The translations under genes were made by a program, and so were the position numbers. A stretch of 64,000 nt of DNA from the NCBI RefSeq assembly GCF_018413465.1, contig NZ_JAHCDK010000002.1, positions 62,001-126,000 of the forward strand, given 5' to 3'. This DNA comes from Flavobacterium sp. CYK-55 (lineage in GTDB: Bacteria > Bacteroidota > Bacteroidia > Flavobacteriales > Flavobacteriaceae). Shown here piece after piece: positions 44,617-53,810 of the stretch (positions within the stretch are counted from its first letter, which is position 1; each line of letters starts with the position of its first letter). The notes under the pieces are model-generated. The model was not told the DNA's origin. It saw only the letters and a program-made list of their open reading frames with translations, and ran no database searches.

Positions 44617-45378
44617 ATGATTACCGCTGTACTCATAGACGACGACCAACATTTGCGCGCAGGCATGAAAAGTATGCTCAAAATGTACGCCTCTGACATT
44701 AAAATTGTAGCCGAAGCCGAAAGTGTTTTATCGGGCAAAGAAGTCATTGAACAATGGGAACCTCAGGTGATTTTTTTAGATATTCATTTGGCCGACGGAA
44801 CCGGTTTTGACATTTTAGAGCAACTCAAAGCGGCGCAAAACAAACTCAGTTCACACATTGTATTCATTACCGCCCACGAGCAATATGCGCTCAAAGCTTT
44901 TAAATTCAGCGCGCTTGATTTCTTGCTCAAACCCGTCGACCCTGAAGATTTGCAGCAAGCTATGAGCAAAGTCAAAGTGGCGCTTGAGAAAAACAGCACT
45001 TTTGAGCACATTGATTTGCTCATTGAAAACATTCGTAAAAAAACAGATCACTTCAAACGCATTGCGCTATCCACTTCAGAAGGCATTCATTTATTTGAAA
45101 TTAGTGACATTATTCGCTGTGAATCAATGGACAATTACACCAAGTTTTTCATCAAAAACCAAAAGCCGATGCTGATTTCAAAAACGCTCAAAGAATATGA
45201 AGAACTTTTGGCACAACACGGTTTTGAACGCGTGCATCAGTCACATCTAATCAATTTGGCTTATCTGAAATCATACATCAAAACCGATGGCGGTTATGTG
45301 CTCATGGCCGATGATTCGCGGATTCCGATTGCCCAACGCAAAAAAGAACGATTAAACGAATTGCTCAAATCAATTTAA
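44617..45378 (+). CDS. LytTR family response regulator
   Basis: DNA-binding response regulator of 253 residues. The receiver has IDDDQHLR at the N-terminus, D55 in IFLDIHLADGTG, a conserved Thr in FITAHE and the lysine in LLKPVDPED. The LytTR domain (about 150-250) has IIRCESMDNYTKFF, the MLISKTLKEYEELL strand-helix, FERVHQSHLINLAYLK and the basic tail RIPIAQRKKERL. It pairs with the TPR kinase upstream. The secreted leucine-rich protein gene begins 20 bp downstream with no terminator, so it is probably transcribed with the sensor pair. Confidence 0.96.
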   Translation: MITAVLIDDDQHLRAGMKSMLKMYASDIKIVAEAESVLSGKEVIEQWEPQVIFLDIHLADGTGFDILEQLKAAQNKLSSHIVFITAHEQYALKAFKFSALDFLLKPVDPEDLQQAMSKVKVALEKNSTFEHIDLLIENIRKKTDHFKRIALSTSEGIHLFEISDIIRCESMDNYTKFFIKNQKPMLISKTLKEYEELLAQHGFERVHQSHLINLAYLKSYIKTDGGYVLMADDSRIPIAQRKKERLNELLKSI

Positions 45379-45398
45379 GAACAAAACAAACAGACATC

Positions 45399-47840
45399 AT
45401 GAAAAATATATTTTACACTTTATTGCTTTTCTCAGTTGTGGCCCATGGGCAAATTGTGAATATTCCGGATGCTGATTTTAAAGCATTTCTTATAGCCTCT
45501 GGGTTTGACACTAATAACGATGGACAAATTCAGTACAGCGAAGCACAAGTAACAACAAACTTGAATTTACCACCCAACACGATTCATGATTTAACAGGAA
45601 TTGAGGCTTTCACTAATTTGCATATCCTAGCAATTACGAATGCTCCTATTACATTCTTGAATGTTTCAAACTTATCTAATTTATACAGTTTAGATATTAG
45701 TGGTACCTTGATAACTGATTTAAATCTAAACAATTTATCAAACCTAAATTCATTATCAATTGGCGCAAACAATAACTTAGAATCTACAATTAGTTTAAAT
45801 GGTTGTACAAACCTTGAATCGGTTATCGTAATGAATTCAAAAATAAGTAGTTTAGACTTAAGAGGTGCTACGAATTTAAATCATCTTGAAGTAATAAATT
45901 GTGATTCTATTACAGAAATTAATTTTGAAAATTTACAACATTTAGACCAACCTATTATTAGAAACAATCTTCAATTAAGCAATATCAGAGGAGCAAATAG
46001 TGGAATTCTGATGCTATCGGTATTTGTTGCCAACAACAATATTCAAACTGTTGATGTCTCAAATTGTCCATTCCTTAATACTTTGGAAATAAACAGTTCA
46101 TCATTAGCTTCTGTTAATATCAATAATTCTCAATTGTTAAGAGAGATAAGATTAACCAGTGATTTTTTATCTTCAATAGATTTATCCACAAATAATTTAC
46201 TTGAACTTTTTGCATTGAACTCATTAAATACAAATATGGTATTGACATCCCTAAATTTTTCGAGCAATCATAATTTGAATAATTTAAGTCTAAATAATTG
46301 TAATCAGATCAATACATTGTTTATAAAAAATGGTAGAAATGAAACGGTTACATTTCAAAATTTACCAAACCTTAATTACATATGCGTAGATGATAGCCAA
46401 TTGATTAATATGCAAAGTCAATTGATTGCAAGCGGATTAAACAATACAGTCTGCAACAGCTATTGCTCTTTTACGCCCGGAGGCGATTACAATACCATTA
46501 CCGGAAAGACCCAATATGACCTTGACAACAATGGTTGTGATGACAATGATCTTGTTTATCCGTATGTAAAAATAAATCTTAATGACGGTATAAATCAAGA
46601 AGCAACTTTTACCAATCTAAACGGAGCTTTTACTTTTTACACCCAAGCCGGTAATTTTAATCTAACACCACAAACTGAAAACCCAACTTGGTTTAATTTC
46701 ACGCCACCTAATGCTTTGATAAATTTTCCGGTGGTTGACAATTCTGTGCAAACACAAAACTTTTGCATCACACCCAATGGTATTCATCCGGATTTAGAAG
46801 TCATATTATCACCTTTCGGACCAGCTCGTCCGGGCTTTAATGCTTATTATAAAATCGTCTATAAAAACAAAGGAAATCAAACGCTATCTGGTCAGGTAAA
46901 TTTGACTTTTGATGATGCCCGTATAGATCATATTTCAGCAGCCCCAATCATTGATGGTCAAACAATCAATACTTTGAATTGGAATTTTAATAGTTTGACT
47001 CCACTTGAAACTCGTTCTATAATGCTGAATCTAAATATTCATTCCCCAACCGACGTGCCTGCCGTTAACGCTGGAGATATTTTGAATTTCACAACATCAA
47101 TAAGTCTATTCACCGGTGAAGAAACCCCTAATGACAACACTTTTGAACTCAATCAACCTGTGGTCAACAGTTACGACCCAAATGACAAAACCTGCCTTGA
47201 AGGCAATACCATTGCGGCTTCTGAAATTGGTAAATATGTGCATTACAACATTAATTTTGAAAACATCGGAACCAGTGAAGCCATCAATATTGTAGTCAAA
47301 GACACGATTAATCTTCAAATGTTTGACATCAATAGTTTGCAGTTGCTCTATGCCTCGCATCCGGTTGAAACCAAAATCAGAGACGGTATTGTTGAGTTTA
47401 TCTTTAGAGGAATTCATTTGCCGCCATCCAACGGAGGACCCATTGGCGGACACGGCAATGTACTGTTCAAAATCAAAACCTTGTCCACGCTGCAAGTCGG
47501 TGATGAAATTGCCAACACGGCCAACATCTTTTTTGATTACAACCACCCAATTGAAACCAATGAAGCGCGCTCGGCTTATACCAACTTGAGCCAATCGGTC
47601 TTTACCAAAGATGAAAGCATTGATTTGTTGCCGAATCCAACCCAAGACAAAGCAACAATTACAGCTCTATACGCATTAAAATCGATAGAAATTTTCGATG
47701 TACAAGGCAGATTATTGCAAACCATCATTGATCACGGAAAAACCAAAACCATTGACTTATCAAGTTATAGTCGCGGCATTTATTGGGTAAAAATCAATAC
47801 CGAAAAAGGAAGCGCTGTTGAGAAGCTTATTAAAGAATAA
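45399..47840 (+). CDS. Leucine-rich repeat protein with DUF7619-like and T9SS type A sorting domains
   Basis: Secreted surface protein of 813 residues. The signal peptide is MKNIFYTLLLFSVVAHGQ. An EF-hand-like stretch (DTNNDGQIQYSEA, about 33-45) opens an internalin-like leucine-rich repeat region (about 45-350; repeating NLxxLxxLxIxxxxI). A region of beta domains follows and includes the SYDPNDKTCLEGN ... HYNINFENIGTSEAINIVVKDTI motif of the DUF7619/DUF11-like group (about 590-720). The T9SS type A signal closes the protein (LLPNPTQDKATI, IEIFDVQGRLL, YSRGIYWVKI). The leucine-rich part is visibly more AT-rich than its neighbours. It lies 20 bp behind a LytTR regulator, so it may be an output of that sensor pair. 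Confidence 0.92.
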   Translation: MKNIFYTLLLFSVVAHGQIVNIPDADFKAFLIASGFDTNNDGQIQYSEAQVTTNLNLPPNTIHDLTGIEAFTNLHILAITNAPITFLNVSNLSNLYSLDISGTLITDLNLNNLSNLNSLSIGANNNLESTISLNGCTNLESVIVMNSKISSLDLRGATNLNHLEVINCDSITEINFENLQHLDQPIIRNNLQLSNIRGANSGILMLSVFVANNNIQTVDVSNCPFLNTLEINSSSLASVNINNSQLLREIRLTSDFLSSIDLSTNNLLELFALNSLNTNMVLTSLNFSSNHNLNNLSLNNCNQINTLFIKNGRNETVTFQNLPNLNYICVDDSQLINMQSQLIASGLNNTVCNSYCSFTPGGDYNTITGKTQYDLDNNGCDDNDLVYPYVKINLNDGINQEATFTNLNGAFTFYTQAGNFNLTPQTENPTWFNFTPPNALINFPVVDNSVQTQNFCITPNGIHPDLEVILSPFGPARPGFNAYYKIVYKNKGNQTLSGQVNLTFDDARIDHISAAPIIDGQTINTLNWNFNSLTPLETRSIMLNLNIHSPTDVPAVNAGDILNFTTSISLFTGEETPNDNTFELNQPVVNSYDPNDKTCLEGNTIAASEIGKYVHYNINFENIGTSEAINIVVKDTINLQMFDINSLQLLYASHPVETKIRDGIVEFIFRGIHLPPSNGGPIGGHGNVLFKIKTLSTLQVGDEIANTANIFFDYNHPIETNEARSAYTNLSQSVFTKDESIDLLPNPTQDKATITALYALKSIEIFDVQGRLLQTIIDHGKTKTIDLSSYSRGIYWVKINTEKGSAVEKLIKE

Positions 47841-47858
47841 AAATGGTTAGTTAATTGA

Positions 47859-47893
47859 AAAACGCCGTTTCATTGCTGACCGGCGTTTTTTTA
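47859..47893. terminator. Bidirectional terminator
   Basis: ACGCCG (47863-47868) pairs with CGGCGT (47882-47887), with A-run before and T-run after. It closes the leucine-rich gene and the convergent carboxylase operon. Confidence 0.88.
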
Positions 47894-47903
47894 TCAATTT
47901 ATT

Positions 47904-49445
47904 TTACAAAGGAATATTTCCGTGTTTGCGTTGTGGCCTTTCGACTACTTTGTTTTCGAGCATACTAAACGCTTTGATGAGTTTTTTGCGCGTGTCTTGG
48001 GGTAAAATAACCTCATCAACAAATCCGCGTTGGGCCGCTGTGTATGGATTGGCAAACAAATCAGCATATTCAGCTTCTTTTTCAAGCAATTTGGCTTCAG
48101 GGTCAGCAGCTTCACTAATTTCTTTTTTGAAGATGATTTCACTGGCTCCTTTGGCACCCATTACCGCAATTTCTGCCGATGGCCATGCAAAGTTCATATC
48201 GGCACCGATGTGTTTTGAATTCATCACATCATAAGCGCCGCCATAGGCTTTTCGGGTAATCACCGTGACCCGCGGAACCGTCGCTTCGCTGAGCGCATAC
48301 AGCAATTTAGCTCCGTGAACAATGATGCCGTTCCACTCTTGATCGGTTCCCGGCAAAAAGCCCGGCACATCAACCAAAACCAATAACGGAATGTTGAAAC
48401 AATCACAAAAACGCGTAAAACGAGCGGCTTTAATCGAACTTTTCACATCTAAACATCCCGCCAAAAACATCGGATTGTTGGCTACAATGCCCACACTTCT
48501 TCCGGCCATACGCGCAAAACCTACAATAATGTTCTCAGCGTATTCTTTATGAATTTCAAAAAACGAATCCTCGTCAATAAGTCCGGTAATGACCTCGTGC
48601 ATATCATAAGGTTTGTTGGCATTATCGGGCACTATGTTATTGAGTTGCGGTCTGATTTCATCGCCCAATTTAAAAGGCAGTTTTGGCGTGGTTTCCCGGT
48701 TGTTTTGCGGAAGATAACCCAGCAACTTTTTAATGTCATCCAAACAAGCCACTCCGTTGGGCGAAGTGATGTGTGCCACACCTGATTTAGTCGCATGCGT
48801 CAATGCACCACCGAGTTCTTCAGAGGACACCTCTTCATTGGTAACGGTTTTTACCACATTCGGACCGGTGACAAACATATAGCTGTTGCCCTCAACCATC
48901 ATCGTAAAATCGGTCATAGCCGGCGAATACACCGCGCCACCCGCACAAGGACCGAGAATAGCAGATATCTGCGGAATTACCCCTGAAGATTGTACGTTTC
49001 TAAAAAAGATATCGGCATATCCGCCCAATGAGCGTACACCTTCTTGAATACGCGCACCGCCTGAATCGTTCAGACCAATCATGGGCGCACCCACTTTAAG
49101 CGCCATATCCATGACTTTGCAAATTTTCTCGGCATGCGTTTCTGACAAAGCACCGCCAAATACGGTAAAATCTTGGGCAAAAACATACACCAATCGGCCA
49201 TTGATGGTTCCGTAACCGGTAATTACGCCATCGCCGTAATAGATTTCTTTTTCCATGCCGAAATCGGTGGTTCGGTGCGTTACGAGCATTCCGATTTCTT
49301 CAAAAGAACCTTCGTCTAACAAATAATTGACACGTTCGCGTGCCGTGAGTTTTTTCTTTTCATGCTGCTTGGCAATGCGTTTTTCACCACCGCCAAGTTG
49401 GGCAAGCGCTATTTTTTCGTTTAAGAGATTTATTTTTGATTCCAT
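47904..49445 (-). CDS. pccB: Acyl-CoA carboxylase carboxyltransferase (propionyl-CoA carboxylase beta type)
   Basis: Transfers CO2 from carboxybiotin to an acyl-CoA, most likely propionyl-CoA to give methylmalonyl-CoA. The 513 residues form the fused two-crotonase carboxyltransferase. The N-terminal half has [41 protein letters not shown] and [20 protein letters not shown]. The C-terminal half has [42 protein letters not shown] and [14 protein letters not shown]. It is the last gene of a compact operon with biotin carboxylase and biotin carrier genes (4-bp and 2-bp gaps). Acetyl-CoA carboxylase beta (AccD) is excluded by the lack of a zinc ribbon and by the single-chain layout. Confidence 0.93.
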   Translation of the reverse strand: MESKINLLNEKIALAQLGGGEKRIAKQHEKKKLTARERVNYLLDEGSFEEIGMLVTHRTTDFGMEKEIYYGDGVITGYGTINGRLVYVFAQDFTVFGGALSETHAEKICKVMDMALKVGAPMIGLNDSGGARIQEGVRSLGGYADIFFRNVQSSGVIPQISAILGPCAGGAVYSPAMTDFTMMVEGNSYMFVTGPNVVKTVTNEEVSSEELGGALTHATKSGVAHITSPNGVACLDDIKKLLGYLPQNNRETTPKLPFKLGDEIRPQLNNIVPDNANKPYDMHEVITGLIDEDSFFEIHKEYAENIIVGFARMAGRSVGIVANNPMFLAGCLDVKSSIKAARFTRFCDCFNIPLLVLVDVPGFLPGTDQEWNGIIVHGAKLLYALSEATVPRVTVITRKAYGGAYDVMNSKHIGADMNFAWPSAEIAVMGAKGASEIIFKKEISEAADPEAKLLEKEAEYADLFANPYTAAQRGFVDEVILPQDTRKKLIKAFSMLENKVVERPQRKHGNIPL

Positions 49446-49449
49446 AGTT

Positions 49450-50892
49450 TTAAGAGATTGGTAAACGAACCACTTTTTGATCGGACAGATATTGCTTTAA
49501 AGCGACAAGCATAGCTACTTCAGCTTCAGTTTCGCGTTGTTTTTTAAGGATTTCGGCATCGTAGTATTTTTTAACAAAATTAGTATCAAAATGTCCCGAG
49601 CGGAAAGCTTCGTGTTGGCAAACAAAAGTTCCAAACGGCAAAGTAGTTTGTACGCCTTCCACTTTATAATGGGCAATGGCTTGAATCATAAGTTCAATGG
49701 CCTCTTCACGCGATGCTCCGTAAGTGATGAGTTTTGAAAGCATCGGATCGTAATAAATCGGAATATCCATGCCTTGCTCAAAACCATTGTCTACGCGAAT
49801 GCCTTCGCCTTGCGGCAAACGATACACGTCTAAATGTCCGACACTCGGTAAGAAATCGTTGATAGGATCTTCAGCATAAACGCGCAATTCAAGAGCGTGT
49901 CCACAAATTTTGAGGTCTTCTTGTTTGAGCGCGAGCGCCTCGCCTCTGGCCACGCGAATTTGCAATTCAACCAAGTCAACTCCGGTAATCATTTCGGTCA
50001 CCGGATGCTCTACTTGCAAACGCGTATTCATTTCAAGGAAATAAAAGTTCAGATTTTCGTCGAGCAAGAATTCAACAGTTCCAGCTCCTAAATAATCACA
50101 CGATTTGGCAACCATAACCGCGGCTTCACCCATTTGTTTGCGCAATTCGGGCGTGAGCACAGATGACGGAGCTTCTTCGACCACTTTTTGGTGTCGACGT
50201 TGAACACTGCATTCGCGTTCAAAAAAGTATAAGATATTGCCATGCGCATCAGCCATGACTTGAATTTCAATATGGCGCGGAGAAGTTACATAACGCTCTA
50301 AAAACACAGATCCATCGCCAAAAGCAGCTTGTGCTTCACTCACGGCACGGTTCATTTGGGCTTCAAAATCAGCTTCTTTTTCAACGACGCGCATGCCTTT
50401 TCCACCGCCGCCGGCTGAAGCTTTGATGAGCACCGGAAAACCCACTTCTAAAGCAACTTTTTTGGCCTCGGCTATATCGGTAATGGCGTGATCAATGCCC
50501 GGAACCATCGGAATATTATAAGCTTTAACGGCATCTTTGGCCGCCAATTTACTACCCATAATTTCAATGGCTTTTGATTTTGGACCGATAAAAATGAGGT
50601 TGTTTTTTTCAGCAGCTTTGGCAAATTCGGCATTTTCACTCAAAAATCCGTAACCCGGGTGAATGGCATCTACACCGAGCTCTTTGGCCACTTCAATAAT
50701 TTTGTCTCCGCGCAAATACGATTCGCTCGAAGGCGCCTCACCAATACAAACCGCTTGGTCGGCAAATTTTACGTGCGGGGCATTTCTATCGGCTGTTGAA
50801 TAAATAGCAACGGTTTGAATACCCATTTTCTTGGCGGTTTTCATTACTCTGATGGCAATTTCACCGCGGTTAGCAACTAATATTTTTTTCAT
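49450..50892 (-). CDS. accC: Biotin carboxylase subunit
   Basis: ATP-grasp enzyme that carboxylates biotin on the carrier subunit, 480 residues. The N-terminal domain has [14 protein letters not shown] and [14 protein letters not shown]. The ATP-grasp domain has [14 protein letters not shown] (about 160-173), the [17 protein letters not shown] catalytic segment and [13 protein letters not shown]. The C-terminal biotin carboxylase domain has [12 protein letters not shown]. Its place between the carrier and carboxyltransferase genes marks it as part of an acyl-CoA (propionyl-CoA) carboxylase rather than the housekeeping acetyl-CoA enzyme; the symbol reflects the family. Confidence 0.92.
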   Translation of the reverse strand: MKKILVANRGEIAIRVMKTAKKMGIQTVAIYSTADRNAPHVKFADQAVCIGEAPSSESYLRGDKIIEVAKELGVDAIHPGYGFLSENAEFAKAAEKNNLIFIGPKSKAIEIMGSKLAAKDAVKAYNIPMVPGIDHAITDIAEAKKVALEVGFPVLIKASAGGGGKGMRVVEKEADFEAQMNRAVSEAQAAFGDGSVFLERYVTSPRHIEIQVMADAHGNILYFFERECSVQRRHQKVVEEAPSSVLTPELRKQMGEAAVMVAKSCDYLGAGTVEFLLDENLNFYFLEMNTRLQVEHPVTEMITGVDLVELQIRVARGEALALKQEDLKICGHALELRVYAEDPINDFLPSVGHLDVYRLPQGEGIRVDNGFEQGMDIPIYYDPMLSKLITYGASREEAIELMIQAIAHYKVEGVQTTLPFGTFVCQHEAFRSGHFDTNFVKKYYDAEILKKQRETEAEVAMLVALKQYLSDQKVVRLPIS

Positions 50893-50894
50893 GT

Positions 50895-51380
50895 TTATTC
50901 AAATTCAATTAACAATTGGCCTTTGTCAACAGCAGCTCCTACGGCCACCGAAACCGATTTAATGACACCTTCGCGCGGTGAGAGCAAGCTGTTTTCCATT
51001 TTCATGGCGCTTAAAATCAGCAGCGGATCATTTTCTTGAACGGTTTGCCCCACAGACACATTGATCTCAATAATCAGCCCCGGCATAGGCGCTTTTACTG
51101 CATTAACGTGTTTGGCACTACCCGATTCAAAGCCCATTTGTTGAATGAGTTGATCTAGTGTGTTTGAAATTTTAACGGTGTAGGCATTGTTATTGACCGA
51201 TACCGTATAGGTTTTTTGCAGAAAATCGGCCTGAAGAATTTCAGCCTGATACGGCTGAGCATCGCGCAAAACGTGATATTCATGGGTATCCACTTGAACT
51301 GCGTCGAGTTGGTGAACATCGCTTTCAGAGCACTCAAGAGTTTTGAGTTTGTCCACTGATAGCTTATAGGATTGTTTCAT
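50895..51380 (-). CDS. Biotin carboxyl carrier protein of the acyl-CoA carboxylase
   Basis: Carrier subunit of 161 residues that swings carboxybiotin between the two enzymes encoded downstream. The C-terminal biotinyl domain (about 92-161) has the attachment lysine K127 in SAMKMENS, preceded by VKAPMPGLIIEINV and followed by EGVIKSVSV. The N-terminal 85 residues are a beta-rich acyl-CoA carboxylase linker domain, not the Pro/Ala linker of AccB. First gene of the operon. A TAAATTTA palindrome (51406-51413) is the nearest thing to a -7 box, one base off consensus. Confidence 0.92.
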   Translation of the reverse strand: MKQSYKLSVDKLKTLECSESDVHQLDAVQVDTHEYHVLRDAQPYQAEILQADFLQKTYTVSVNNNAYTVKISNTLDQLIQQMGFESGSAKHVNAVKAPMPGLIIEINVSVGQTVQENDPLLILSAMKMENSLLSPREGVIKSVSVAVGAAVDKGQLLIEFE

Positions 51381-51512
51381 AAACGATATTATTTTAGTCC
51401 GGAAGTAAATTTAGAGAAAACCCAACGGATAATATCTGATAAAAGTCAAGAAAATTGCAAAATTGATATATGCGTTTTTGAGCGCGAGAAAAATCTTTCA
51501 AGCCCGATGAAT

Positions 51513-53702
51513 TTAAACAGCGAGCAAACCTTTAGTGCGAAGCGTTTGCATGGGTTTTGAAAACCAGAAAAGTTCAAAATGATCTAGCTTTTCTTCAAAA
51601 GAAGTTTGTAGTTTTTGTAATGTCCAACGCACTTCGGCCGATGGTTTTAAGTATTCTAATTGTTCTGCCAACCACAAACCTTGTTCTTTTTCAAAAGTTA
51701 AAACCAATTGATCAAATCGGTTGTGAAAAAGCAATTCGGCAACTTCCCAAGTTTGGCCTTTCTTAGATTTAGTGGTGATTTTAATTTGTGGTTGCGCACC
51801 CAACCAAATGAGCTTGGCTTGCGGTTTCATTTTAAAATCGGTTTCAACTTGCAAGGCTTGCTGAATATAATCAGGTGAAATTCGCGTTCGAGGAATTTTA
51901 AAATCAAACCAATTTTGAAGCGGCTCATCAAAACAGATTCCGTGCATGTAATTGTACAGCGATTTTCTGAGTCCGAAGCTAAATTGTTCGTGGTCAATTT
52001 TTGTAGCATCTTCAAAAAGCAAATCATTGTTGGCAAATCGACCCTCGGGATGCGTTGTTGGAACCACGCCAAATTCTTCAGGATGTAATCCAACCGGACT
52101 GTGCGCCGTCATGGCAAATCGATGCCAAAATCCAGACTGAACGATACCGGCTTCAAAAAGTTGACGTACCATTTCTAAACTGTCTACTGTTTCTTGAACG
52201 GTTTGCGTTGGATAACCATACATCAAATAAGCATGCACCATGATGCCGGCTTGGGTAAAATTTCGGGTAACTTGTGCTACTTGTTCGACCGTTACGCCTT
52301 TGTCAATAAGCGCCAAAAGCCTATCAGAAGCTACTTCAAGTCCGCCCGAAACCGCAATGCAACCCGAGGCTTTGAGCAACCAACACAGATCAGCAGTGAA
52401 GCTTTTTTCAAAACGAATGTTCGTCCACCACGTAATGGTGAGGCCGCGGCGTAAAATTTCAAAAGCAACTTCACGCATCAAAGCCGGAGGCGCTGCTTCA
52501 TCTACAAAATGAAAACCGCTCTCACCCGTTTGCTCGATTAAAGTTTCAATGCGATCAACAATGAGTTTGGCCGCGACGGGTTCGTACACTTTGATGTAAT
52601 CAAGCGAAATATCGCAAAACGTGCATTTGCCCCAATAACAGCCGTGTGCCATGGTGAGTTTGTTCCAGCGTCCGTCGCTCCACATTTTGTGCATCGGATT
52701 GGCCATTTCAATCACCGATATATATTGATCTAACAACAAATCAGCATAATCCGGAGTGCCCACTTGACTCATTTTATAATCAGACTGAGTCGCATTATTT
52801 TTATAAACCACTTGCTCGTTTTCAAGCAAAAAAGTGCGTTTGTAAACCGGATGCTGAGCGTTTAAATTTTTAATCAGTAATTCAACCGGTAATTCGCCAT
52901 CGTCTAAAGTGACGTAATCAAAAAAATCAAAAACGCGTGGCTCAGAAAGCGAGCGCAATTCGGTATTGGCAAAGCCTCCACCCAAAGCGATTTTGGTTTG
53001 CGGATGATGAATTTTAAACCATTGCGCCAATCGAAACGCTGCGTATAAATTTCCCGGAAACGGCACTGAAACCAACACCAAATCAGGAACAAATGTTTGC
53101 GTTTTTTGCGTCAATACATCAAAAAGTAAAGTATCGATATAGGTAGATTCAGCTAGTAAAGCTTCGTGCATTTCATCAAACGATTGTGCGCTGCGGCCTA
53201 GTTGTTCGGCATAACGACTGAACCCGAAATGAGGATCAACGGTTTCAACGATAAAATCGGCTAAATCTTCAAGGTATAAAGTAGCCAAATGCTTGGCTTT
53301 ATCTTGTGTTCCCATCGCACCAAAAGCCCAATCGAGTTCTTGCAATTGGTTAAATCTGGACGCTTCGGGCAAGAAATACTGTTGACAAATTTGCAAGGCC
53401 AAAGTTGGATTTTTTCCTTGTAAAAAAGCTATAACCGAATCAATGGTTTGAATGTAATCAGCACGCAAAGCGTAGATTCGCTGCGCATTTTCAGACCAAT
53501 TCTCGTTGGGAAGCCTGCATTGGATAAACAAGTTTTTTAATCCTTTGGAGGAGAACAATTCGAGAATTACCTCGATTCCCAAATCAGCTTGTGTTGACTC
53601 AATATCAATTGTATTGAGAAATCCCTTGAGGTAAGCCGTGGCCGGATAAGGCGTATTGAGCTGCGTAAAGGGCGGTGTTACAAGTAAGATTTTTGGGTTC
53701 AA
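51513..53702 (-). CDS. B12-binding-type radical SAM protein of unknown function
   Basis: Radical SAM enzyme of 729 residues with an N-terminal cobalamin-binding-like Rossmann region (about 1-290; ILLVTPPFTQLNTPYPA, LVLVSVPFPGNLYAA, KIALGGGFANTELR) and a radical SAM core (about 350-560). The cluster cysteines are spaced CX4CX2C (C355, C360, C363 in HGCYWGKCTFCD), not the usual CX3CX2C. Other core motifs are ESGFHFVDEAAPP and SGGLEVASDRLLALIDKG. Family members do varied methylations or C-C chemistry; the substrate is unknown and no precursor peptide gene is near. An in-frame TAG just upstream forces a TTG start at 53702, supported by a good promoter at 53721-53749. Confidence 0.88.
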   Translation of the reverse strand: MNPKILLVTPPFTQLNTPYPATAYLKGFLNTIDIESTQADLGIEVILELFSSKGLKNLFIQCRLPNENWSENAQRIYALRADYIQTIDSVIAFLQGKNPTLALQICQQYFLPEASRFNQLQELDWAFGAMGTQDKAKHLATLYLEDLADFIVETVDPHFGFSRYAEQLGRSAQSFDEMHEALLAESTYIDTLLFDVLTQKTQTFVPDLVLVSVPFPGNLYAAFRLAQWFKIHHPQTKIALGGGFANTELRSLSEPRVFDFFDYVTLDDGELPVELLIKNLNAQHPVYKRTFLLENEQVVYKNNATQSDYKMSQVGTPDYADLLLDQYISVIEMANPMHKMWSDGRWNKLTMAHGCYWGKCTFCDISLDYIKVYEPVAAKLIVDRIETLIEQTGESGFHFVDEAAPPALMREVAFEILRRGLTITWWTNIRFEKSFTADLCWLLKASGCIAVSGGLEVASDRLLALIDKGVTVEQVAQVTRNFTQAGIMVHAYLMYGYPTQTVQETVDSLEMVRQLFEAGIVQSGFWHRFAMTAHSPVGLHPEEFGVVPTTHPEGRFANNDLLFEDATKIDHEQFSFGLRKSLYNYMHGICFDEPLQNWFDFKIPRTRISPDYIQQALQVETDFKMKPQAKLIWLGAQPQIKITTKSKKGQTWEVAELLFHNRFDQLVLTFEKEQGLWLAEQLEYLKPSAEVRWTLQKLQTSFEEKLDHFELFWFSKPMQTLRTKGLLAV

Positions 53703-53720
53703 AAGCTATGCAATTTGCCA

Positions 53721-53749
53721 CAAATGTAAGTGTATTTGTTTTATCACAA
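53721..53749 (-). promoter_or_regulatory. Promoter of the radical SAM gene
   Basis: On the minus strand TTG (53749-53747) and TACATTTG (53728-53721) are 18 bp apart. The TTG start codon lies 18 bp beyond the box. Confidence 0.7.
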
Positions 53750-53810
53750 GCAGATGTTAAACCAAATCAAATTAATTCAAGTTTTTTTACTTTTACCAAA
53801 AATTCAAACT

